Assembly: GCA_905205065.1 (NCBI GenBank)
Contig: CAJLCI010000033.1
Coordinates: forward strand, 1-25,786
DNA: 25,786 bases
Direction: 5' to 3'
From: an uncultured Eubacteriales bacterium
GTDB lineage: Bacteria; Bacillota; Clostridia; Oscillospirales; CAG-272
In this document: in pieces, positions 15,619-23,800 of the stretch
How the letters are laid out: each line of letters starts with the position of its first letter
Numbering within the stretch: position 1 is the stretch's first letter
Notes under the pieces: generated by a model
Database searches by the model: none
Seen by the model: only the letters and a program-made list of their open reading frames with translations
Told to the model about the DNA's origin: nothing
Made by a program: the position numbers and the translations under genes

Positions 15619-16716
15619 TCAATAATATGTGTTAAGCGGCGCCGATTCGAGCGGGTGCAGCGCAATAACCTCTTCGTTAATCTGAACATCCTCGGAAAGC
15701 TTTGAAAACTTCTCGTAGTACACCTTCTGTACAGCCCATTCCTCAAGCGAATCAAGCTGTTCTTTGTCGCTGTCCTGTAAATTCTGACGATCCGGAAGCT
15801 CGTATTTAACCGCTATATAGGTAATTCCACTTTCATCGACTCTGCGGACTTCTCCCTCTTTCATTTCGGAAGCTGCTTCAACAAGGGCGGCCCCGTAAAT
15901 ATTGGTGTTATCCGAGCCCACAAAGCATCCTCCGCTGTAATAAGAAAGATCCTCTTCTGAATATTCTTCCGCAAGCTCCGTAAAATCATACCCGGAATCT
16001 AACTTTTCTGTAATTTCCGCAATTTTCTGCTGCTGTTGATTTTTCTCCTCCTGCGACAGCTCGGCTACGCTTATATTGCCGTCGGAATCGTAAACATATG
16101 TACCGTCTTCATTCGTTACGCGGCGACTTTCTGTATATACAACTATCAGGCCGAGGCATGAAAAGTTTTCCCGGTAGTATTTATCAACAGTCTCATCTGT
16201 CAGCTTCTCAATTCCGCTGTCTCCGTAAAGATAATCATATACGGCCTGCCATTTTTCTTCGGCGATATAAACTGATTTCAGCCCGTCTATATTAAGTCCA
16301 AAGTTTGCAAGCTCCGAATTAAGCGCTGGACGGCTTCCCGCATAATCAAGCTTTTCCTGAATATCGTCGTCAATCTGTTTAGACACATCCGTATCAATTT
16401 TTAGTCCATACTCTCTGAACAGCTCGACCCCTACCGCAAAGAATTTTATCGTCCGAAGAATTTGCTCTTCTGCATATTCAGCATATGTAGTACCGTCCGG
16501 AAGAGTATTTTCCCAAAATTCCGCGCTGTCATTGCCGTCTCCGTATGTGTATAAAAAATTCGTTTTGTACACAGAGAGCCAGTAGGAGTACATTCCCTCC
16601 GTGATCTCTGTTTTACCGTATGTCATTGCCGCAGGCTGTTTCGCACAGGAAGGGCAGAGTACACAGCAAATAACTGCGGTCAATACGAACGCGGTTATTC
16701 TGATTTTAAGCTTCAT
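15619..16716 (-). CDS. Parvulin-type peptidyl-prolyl isomerase, PrsA/SurA-like
   Basis: An exported 365-residue protein. A basic start (MKLKIR), a hydrophobic core and Cys24 (in CPSC) form a signal peptide. The Cys is followed by a polar stretch, suggesting a lipoprotein, but the -3 residue is Cys rather than Leu, so the lipobox is weak. An N-terminal SurA/PrsA-like helical region covers about 35-180. A parvulin domain covers about 185-310, with FTELAEEYSEEDLSYYSGGCFVG-type features and the final GITYIAVKYE strand. A long charged insert interrupts its first part. Such proteins help secreted proteins fold outside the membrane. A GTG seven codons earlier overlaps the AAAGG ribosome binding site, so ATG 16716 is preferred. 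It follows mfd closely on the same strand. Confidence 0.82.
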   Translation of the reverse strand: MKLKIRITAFVLTAVICCVLCPSCAKQPAAMTYGKTEITEGMYSYWLSVYKTNFLYTYGDGNDSAEFWENTLPDGTTYAEYAEEQILRTIKFFAVGVELFREYGLKIDTDVSKQIDDDIQEKLDYAGSRPALNSELANFGLNIDGLKSVYIAEEKWQAVYDYLYGDSGIEKLTDETVDKYYRENFSCLGLIVVYTESRRVTNEDGTYVYDSDGNISVAELSQEEKNQQQQKIAEITEKLDSGYDFTELAEEYSEEDLSYYSGGCFVGSDNTNIYGAALVEAASEMKEGEVRRVDESGITYIAVKYELPDRQNLQDSDKEQLDSLEEWAVQKVYYEKFSKLSEDVQINEEVIALHPLESAPLNTYY

Positions 16717-16767
16717 CGGGACAATTACCTTTCTCACTTTTCATCATCTATTATATACAATAATATC

Positions 16768-19700
16768 TCAGTTTGCTACGGTATTCAAGTTTTTTTCTTC
16801 ATTAATTTGTATATATTTTGCAAACAATTCACACAAAAAATCAAGTGTATTGGTTCCTTTACGTATGCGGTAGCTGAAATACGGAGAAGATGAAAGATTT
16901 AAAAGCAGTTTTCCGTTATATTCGTGAGCAAGTTCAACCCAAACTGAAATATCGAGACTCGATGAGCTTATCAGTACTGAGCTTTCACGCTGTTCTACGG
17001 AATCGATCCCGCATAGAGAAGAAGCGGAGCGTATAAATGATATTTTTAAAAGATTTTCTGCCGGCTTCGGCGGTTTTCCGTAGCGGTCTGACAGCTCGTC
17101 AAGAATGTCGCTGTAATCCTCCCTCGTTTCTATAAGTGCGATTTTCTTATACGCGTCGATTCTCTGAGCCTGATTTTTGATGTAGCTCTCCGGAATGTAA
17201 GCATCAAACTGCAAAGACACCTTACACACCGGTTTTTCGGGACGTTTTTCTCCCTTTTCTTCGAGAATAGCATCGCTTAAAAGCTTCATATAGAGGTTAT
17301 ATCCGACGCTGTCAATCTGTCCGTGCTGTTCCGAACCCAAAAGATTGCCCGCTCCGCGGAGTTCAAGGTCCCGCATGGCGATTTTAAAGCCCGAACCGAA
17401 TTCGCTGTAGTCGCGGATAGCCTCAAGTCTTTTTTCCGCAATATCCGAAAGCACGGTTCCCCGCGGATATGTGAAATACGCATATGCCCGGCGGCTGGAA
17501 CGTCCGATTCTTCCGCGTATCTGATGAAGCTGTGCAAGTCCCATTTTATCGGCATGTTCTATTATAAGCGTATTCGCATTGGGAATATCAACGCCGGTCT
17601 CAATTATAGTAGTGCTTATCAGCACGTCTGTTTCACCCATTATCAGTGACGACCATATTTCGGAGATCTGTTCACGATCCATCTTTCCGTGCGCGTAAGC
17701 GATTTTTGCTTCAGGCACCATATCCCGGACATGCGCGACCGTCGTCTCAATGCTTTCCACCCGGTTGTGAAGCCAGAAAACCTGTCCTCCGCGGTGAAGC
17801 TCTTTCTTTATTGCGTCGGAGAGGATCACATCATCGTACTCAAGCACATAAGTCTGAACCGGAAGTCTGTCGCCCGGAGCTTCTTCGAGAATGGACATAT
17901 CGCGTATGCCGCTCATTGCCATGTTAAGCGTACGCGGAATCGGAGTCGCGGTAAGCGTCAGAACATCGACGTTTTTTGAAAGCTGCTTAAGCTTTTCCTT
18001 CTGGGCGACGCCGAAACGCTGTTCCTCGTCGATTATCAGAAGTCCGAGGTCCTTAAAAACAATATCCCGTCCGATGATTCGGTGAGTACCTACTATTATA
18101 TCAAGCTCGCCCCGGCGAAGCCTCCGCAGGGTTTCCGCCTGCTCCGCCTTAGTTCGGAAGCGCGAAAGCATATCTACCTGCACGGGAAATCCTCTCATAC
18201 GTGATAAAATCGTCTGATAATGCTGCATCGCAAGAATTGTTGTAGGAACGAGAATCGCCACCTGTTTGCCTGCAGCCACCGCCTTGAAAGCGGCGCGAAG
18301 CGCCACCTCCGTTTTTCCGAAGCCTACGTCTCCACAGAGAAGTCTTTCCATCGGCCACGGCGCTTCCATATCCCGCTTGATTTCCTCAACCGCCGAATTT
18401 TGCCCATCCGTTTCTTCATATTCAAACGCCGACTCAAACTGCCGCTGCATCTCGTCGTCTGGCGGAAAAGCAAATCCGGGACGGCGCTGTCTTTCGGCAT
18501 ACAGCTGAATAAGCTCGCGCGCCATTTCTTTAGTGGCCTTTTTAGCCCGGCTTTTTGCCTTTTCCCAATCCTTTCCTCCGAGTCTTGAAAGCCTTACCGA
18601 TCCGTCTTCGGCGCGGGCGCCTATATACTTCGACAGCAAGTCAAGCTTATCGGTCGGAATATACAGAAGCGCGTTCTCGTCATAGCTTATTTTTACATAT
18701 TCGGCGGTAACTCCGTCGTGCGTTATGCTTTCAAGACCAAGATAACGGCCTATACCGTGAATATCGTGAACAACATAATCCCCCGGCTCAAGATCGGCGT
18801 ATGACATTATCCGCTCCTTAGCGGATTTTTTCTTTGACCGGCGGCTTTTGTGAACTCCGAAGGAAACCGACGCAGTTCCTTTCTCACACAGTGAAAGAGC
18901 AGCGAATTTACTTACGGTCAGCTCGTATCCCGGAATTTTCATACCGTATGTAATTACGGTAAGTTCCTTCTGAGAATCACCGGTATTTTCTTTCTGAAGA
19001 ATAACAGACGGTATTTGATTTTCGGACAGAAGCTCCGATGTATTCTCAGCCATTTTTTGATTGTCGCAGAGCAGCACAGTCCTGAATCCGTTTTTTCTGT
19101 ACGATTTCAAATCATCCAAAAGAAGCTCGGCATTATTCGAATATGATACTGTGTTTTTAGTCATAAATGAAAAAAGATTTCTGCTTTTTCCGCTCATGTT
19201 CGTGACGAAGGCGTCGCAAATAAGCGAGGGAACGGATGAAATATAGTTTTCAAAATCCTGCCCCCATTTGCAGTAATCCGCTGATTTTCCGTAGATTTCA
19301 GCTTCTGAAATCAGCCCTTCTATCGCTTCGCGCATACGGAACTCAAACGCCTTTATGCGGTCGCGGGATGCCGCGTATTCGGTAACGGCAACAAGCTGAT
19401 GTTCATCAAAGTAATCGAGAAGACAAGTCTTTTCGGGATATATGAGAGAAATATATTTATCGAGAAAATTTAGCTCGCACCCAGAGTTTACCGCTCCGAG
19501 CTCGGATCTGAGCATATCCTTAACTCTCTCGTCGTCCGCCCGTTCAAGCTGCTGCGTTATCGTCTCCGACAGAAGAATCCTCTCCTCCGCACCGGCAAGT
19601 ATCTCCCTTGCGGGAGTCAGCTCCACCGTCTGCAGCCTGCCAGTACGGCGCTGAGAAAGTATGTCGAAATACTCCATGACTTCAATTTCGTCTCCGAAAA

Positions 19701-20304
19701 GCTGAATGCGCACCGGACCTTCGCTGCTCGGAGGATAGACGTCTATAATATCCCCGCGTATTGCAAACTGTCCCGGTCCCTCTACCATTTCGGCGCGCAC
19801 ATAGCCGTTACCGCTCAGATATGAGCTTAGTTTTTCGGTAGATATTTCCGTTCCCTCCGACAGTTTCATGCCGGAAACTGCAAGAATATCCGGAGGAACA
19901 GTGTACTGAAGCGCCGCATCCGGAGTAGTGATTATTATGTCGTAATCGCCGCGCAGAACCGCGGACAGCACTCCTATTCTTTCATATTCAAGATCATGCG
20001 AAAAGGTCATGTTATGAAATATGAAGTCACGGAAAGGGTATATAAAGGCGTTAAGTCCGCTTTCGCGGCATGCGGAATACATTTTGACGCAGTATTTTTC
20101 ATCAGGAAAGACAGTTAAAATTCCACGGCCAAACCGCGCCCTGAAATCGCGCGCAACAGACATCAGCAGCGAAATACGCGCTCCCTCGCAAAGTCCTGTA
20201 ACAGATATACTGCGCGGATTTTTCGATCCTGTTTCTGAAAATACCGCGGAAATCAAGCCGCTGTATTCTTTTTCGTTTTTTATGCTGTCAGTTATAATAT
20301 TCAT
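16768..20304 (-). CDS. mfd: Transcription-repair coupling factor Mfd
   Basis: A 1178-residue translocase that removes stalled RNA polymerase and recruits UvrA to lesions. The N-terminal UvrB-like module runs to about 350. The polymerase-interacting CarD-like domain begins at LEPGDYVVHDIHGIGRYLG (505-523). Helicase motifs include CGDVGFGKTE (Walker A, about 657-666), IIDEEQRFG (757-765) and TATPIPRTLNM (785-795). The RGRIGRSSRRAYAYF motif follows, then the TRCF C-terminal domain up to NEEKNLNTVAN. Length and motifs are those of a full protein. The ribosome binding site is weak (GGAAATTTTAAG), and a 41-codon ORF ends one base upstream, so translation may be coupled. Many Bacillota have pth directly before mfd; here it is absent. 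Confidence 0.98.
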   Translation of the reverse strand: MNIITDSIKNEKEYSGLISAVFSETGSKNPRSISVTGLCEGARISLLMSVARDFRARFGRGILTVFPDEKYCVKMYSACRESGLNAFIYPFRDFIFHNMTFSHDLEYERIGVLSAVLRGDYDIIITTPDAALQYTVPPDILAVSGMKLSEGTEISTEKLSSYLSGNGYVRAEMVEGPGQFAIRGDIIDVYPPSSEGPVRIQLFGDEIEVMEYFDILSQRRTGRLQTVELTPAREILAGAEERILLSETITQQLERADDERVKDMLRSELGAVNSGCELNFLDKYISLIYPEKTCLLDYFDEHQLVAVTEYAASRDRIKAFEFRMREAIEGLISEAEIYGKSADYCKWGQDFENYISSVPSLICDAFVTNMSGKSRNLFSFMTKNTVSYSNNAELLLDDLKSYRKNGFRTVLLCDNQKMAENTSELLSENQIPSVILQKENTGDSQKELTVITYGMKIPGYELTVSKFAALSLCEKGTASVSFGVHKSRRSKKKSAKERIMSYADLEPGDYVVHDIHGIGRYLGLESITHDGVTAEYVKISYDENALLYIPTDKLDLLSKYIGARAEDGSVRLSRLGGKDWEKAKSRAKKATKEMARELIQLYAERQRRPGFAFPPDDEMQRQFESAFEYEETDGQNSAVEEIKRDMEAPWPMERLLCGDVGFGKTEVALRAAFKAVAAGKQVAILVPTTILAMQHYQTILSRMRGFPVQVDMLSRFRTKAEQAETLRRLRRGELDIIVGTHRIIGRDIVFKDLGLLIIDEEQRFGVAQKEKLKQLSKNVDVLTLTATPIPRTLNMAMSGIRDMSILEEAPGDRLPVQTYVLEYDDVILSDAIKKELHRGGQVFWLHNRVESIETTVAHVRDMVPEAKIAYAHGKMDREQISEIWSSLIMGETDVLISTTIIETGVDIPNANTLIIEHADKMGLAQLHQIRGRIGRSSRRAYAYFTYPRGTVLSDIAEKRLEAIRDYSEFGSGFKIAMRDLELRGAGNLLGSEQHGQIDSVGYNLYMKLLSDAILEEKGEKRPEKPVCKVSLQFDAYIPESYIKNQAQRIDAYKKIALIETREDYSDILDELSDRYGKPPKPAENLLKISFIRSASSLCGIDSVEQRESSVLISSSSLDISVWVELAHEYNGKLLLNLSSSPYFSYRIRKGTNTLDFLCELFAKYIQINEEKNLNTVAN

Positions 20305-20305
20305 C

Positions 20306-20431
20306 TTAAAATTTCCAGTCTTTAGTAAGAGCGTTAAGTCCGTAATACAATTCTGTATAGCTTTCCGCCGGATTACGGCGCCGCTTTTTCAAAACTATAG
20401 GCGACAGAAGGATCATCTCCCGCTGCCGCAT
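20306..20431 (-). CDS. Possible 41-residue protein upstream of mfd
   Basis: An open frame starts MRQREMILLSPIV, is rich in basic residues near 15-20, and ends in LNALTKDWKF with its stop one base before the mfd ATG. It lies in the leader from the consensus mfd promoter. There is no good ribosome binding site before the first ATG; GCGGGAG abuts the second. No family is recognised. Its only strength is the tight junction to mfd, which itself has a weak ribosome binding site, so coupling is possible. It may also be a chance frame. Confidence 0.35.
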   Translation of the reverse strand: MRQREMILLSPIVLKKRRRNPAESYTELYYGLNALTKDWKF

Positions 20432-20535
20432 TAATAATTATATGTGTATTCGGTTAAAATAATTTAAATCGAAGCAATGTTCCGGCAAGTTCTTTTGAAT
20501 TTTTAAAAGAAACTCACACTTTAAAACCTTAAAAT

Positions 20536-20565
20536 ATTATACCATATCAGGCGTTTTCTTGTCAA
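20536..20565 (-). promoter_or_regulatory. Consensus sigma-A promoter of mfd
   Basis: On the - strand a perfect TTGACA (20560-20565) and a perfect TATAAT (20536-20541) are separated by 18 bp. The transcript would begin near 20529 and reach mfd after about 225 nt. Both hexamers match consensus, so expression is probably constitutive. Confidence 0.85.
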
Positions 20566-20740
20566 TATTCCAAGTGCAAAAAGACAGCCGCTCTTATACC
20601 ATTCATATTCTTTCATATATTCTTTATTCTTCCATTATTCTTTATTCTTCCATATGTTTTTCCTATATATTGTCCCGCATAGTATAACTTCATCGCTTAT
20701 TACTGTATTCGCATATGAGTGCGGAAAATATATCTTGAAT
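20566..20740. other. AT-rich divergent intergenic region with short tandem repeat
   Basis: No gene is seen between the divergent mfd and glucan synthase promoters. The segment 20601-20653 consists of roughly three 18-bp units. Two are nearly identical (ATTCTTTATTCTTCCAT at 20619-20635 and 20637-20653), and a diverged one precedes them. Confidence 0.6.
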
Positions 20741-20769
20741 TTGATTTTATTGTCATAATACCGTATAAA
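20741..20769 (+). promoter_or_regulatory. Probable promoter of the glucan synthase-like gene
   Basis: TTGATT (20741-20746) and TATAAA (20764-20769) are 17 bp apart on the + strand. Each hexamer differs from consensus at one or two places. A 9-bp hairpin, TCCGCAGCG (20796-20804) with CGCTGCGGA (20820-20828), lies in the leader ahead of the ribosome binding site GAGAAAGGA (20849-20857). Confidence 0.55.
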
Positions 20770-20869
20770 TCAGGTAATAATAATTCAAACACTCGTCCGC
20801 AGCGTGCCGGTCTTAGCCGCGCTGCGGAAATATCTGTTGCACTATTTGGAGAAAGGACGCTCTGCAGAA

Positions 20870-23800
20870 ATGAAGGAACGAAAAAAATTATCGCGGCTGA
20901 AAAATCTTCTTGAAGAAGCCGGCGGCTATGATTTTACAGTATTTGAAACGCACGCGGAAAGCGCCGTCGTCAGAAAAAAGAGCGGCGGACATACCGAAAG
21001 ACTTTATGAAACTTTAAAAAAGATCCTTGAGGAGTGTTCTTATCGGATCAGCTTCGCCTTGCTGTCAGAAAAGCTCAGAGACGCTCAGAACGATTTCCGG
21101 TTTGATGATTCGGAACTCTACAGTGCGGAGGATGCAGTGTCGCTTTTGTCGCTGGAAGCTCTTTACCACAGTCCGTCGGAAGAGCTGCTCGGAAATATCG
21201 CATATACTCTCCGTTCGATTGACAGCGGAGACTTTGAGGACTTTATCAGAGATGTTTCGCACACGGACGCGATTCTGAGAAAAATCAATAAAACATATGA
21301 ACTCAGCGATGACAGAACCCGGTCAATGTATCGCAGAAAAATTGCTGAAATTGCAAAAAAAGAGAATATAAGTCAGGCAAAGGCGGCAGAGCAGTACGGA
21401 CGGCAGATAGACCTTGCGGAAGGAGCGTCGGGCGGAAGAAAAGCACTGTTTTTTCTGCTTTGTCTTGCAGTTCCGGTTCTGATTTCGATTATTATCTTTT
21501 TTGCGCTTGTCAGCGTCGGACAGGAAAACGCCGTTCATGCCGCGCATACAGAAGAAAATTTTCTCTCGAAGATAAGCGTGAACGTAGCGTGGGTTTATAT
21601 AATGTCGGCACTTGTCTCCCTGTTTGTATGCATTCCGGTCTCAGAGGCAATGCGCCAGATCAGCGACCGTTTTTTCTCAGGGACATCGCAGATCAAAACA
21701 GTTCCTTCCTTAAAGCTGAAACAGATACCGGATGACGCGAAAACAATTGTTATAATAACTACTCTGCTTTTCGGAGAAAAGGGAGACCGTAAAATTTTTG
21801 ACGCTCTTGAACGTTACAGTCTCGGAAACAGAGGGAAAAACATCTGTTTCGGTATCCTCGGAGACCTCCCTGACGCAAAGGAAATGATTACTTCAAAAGA
21901 TGCGGAGAGCATTGCGTACGCGGAGGATCGGATCGAGGCTCTGAATAAACACTACGGAGGAGGATTCTGTCTTTTTATACGCCGCAGGAGTCCGACTTCT
22001 GACGGCAGTTTTATGGGATGGGAGCGTAAGCGAGGCGCGGTTGTCGAGCTCTCGTCGCTGATATCCGGACAGCCCACAACATTTGAAACAGTAATCTGCG
22101 ACGATGCTTTTCTTCACGATATAAAGTATATAATAACGCTGGATGCCGATACAAGGCTTCCTCTGGGAGGCGCCCTGAAGCTTGTATCATGCATGCTCCA
22201 TCCTGCCAACAGACCGATAATACGAGGCGGCAAGGTAGTCGGGGGACATGCCATTCTTCAGCCCGCGGTTGCTACAACTGCCGATTCCGCGGCATGCACA
22301 CCCTTTTCAGTTATGTGTACGGGAGCCGGAGGAACCGATGTTTATGCCGGCGCGGCATATGACACCTATCAGACGCTGTTCGACCGCGGAAGCTTCTGCG
22401 GAAAGGGTATCATAGACGCCGGAGTATTCTCTCAGCTTATGAAGGACCGCTTTCCGGAGGAAACAGTACTGAGCCATGACCTGCTTGAGGGAGAATATCT
22501 GCGCTCCGGAATCATCAGCTCGGTGACATTTTCCGACAGCACACCGAAGAACAAGGTTTCATACAACAAGCGGCTTCACCGGTGGATACGGGGAGATGTC
22601 CAGGCGCTCGCTTTTGCAGAAAAACCGCTTGACGCCCTTTCTGTATTTAAGCTTTACGACAATGTCAGAAGAGCGTCGGTTCCTGCTTTTGCGGTTCTTT
22701 CAATATTGTTTTCGGTTTTCCTCGGAGAAAAGTCCGTGCTTATAACGACGATCTGCGCCCTGGCATATATACTCCTTCCTTTCGTTTCATCGCTTGCCGG
22801 ATTTGCTTCAGAGATTCCGAGGAGGCTTATACACAACTCATTCACGCTCCGGCATGTGTCTAAAATTTCCGCTCCTATCGCGTCGTCTCTGCGCACCGTT
22901 CTGTATGAAATTTCCTCTTTGCTCGACCGGGCTATTTTATTTGCCGACGCCGCTCTGAAAAGCTTCATACGCATGAAATTCACACACAGAAAGCTTCTTG
23001 AATGGACTACCGCGGCAGAGGGCGACATGTACAGAGGGCTTCTCTCCGATTACACCGTAAGAATGCTGCCGGACATTTTCGCAGGAGCGGTTCTAATGCT
23101 TATGCCTTATGCTGTTCTCCGCATTATAGGACTTGCGTTCTTCTGCCTTCCGTTCTGGTCATGGAGACTGGGAAAGCCATATAAAAAACACGAAAACCGG
23201 ATCGGCAGAAAATCGGAGGAGAGAATTCGCCGTGACGTAAGTGCCATGTGGCGTTTTTTCGCCGACAATGTAACAGAGGAAGAGAGCTATCTTCCCCCTG
23301 ATAATGTGGAGTTTTCTCCGGAGCTCAAAACCGCTCACAGGACATCCCCGACAAATATAGGGCTTTATATGGCTTCCATACTCTGCGCGAGAGACTTCGG
23401 CTTGATTTCATCCGCCGAGCTGTACAGCCGGTTATCGGATACTGTCTCCTCCGTAAATTCGCTTGCAAAATGGCACGGACATCTTTACAACTGGTATGAT
23501 ACGCGGCGCGGAGAGGTACTTCTGCCTTATGTGTCAACGGTTGACAGCGGAAACTTTGTCGCCGCACTTATTTCCCTCAGACGCGGAATAGAAGACTACT
23601 TTTACGAGGAAAGCCGTTTGTCGGAGCTTATTGCACCGCTCGACAGCCTTATATCAGAGGCGGACTTTTCGGTTCTTTACAGTGAAAGCAGAGGTCTGTT
23701 TTATACCGGCGTGAATACTATGACGGAAGAAACGGACAACGGTTTTTATGATTTTCTCATGAGCGAGTGCAGAACCACAAGCTATATTGCCGTCGCAAGA

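Noticed and set aside
20719..20913. 64-codon + strand ORF overlapping the start of the glucan synthase-like gene.
   Set aside because: It is in another frame, spans the promoter and hairpin, and lacks a ribosome binding site.
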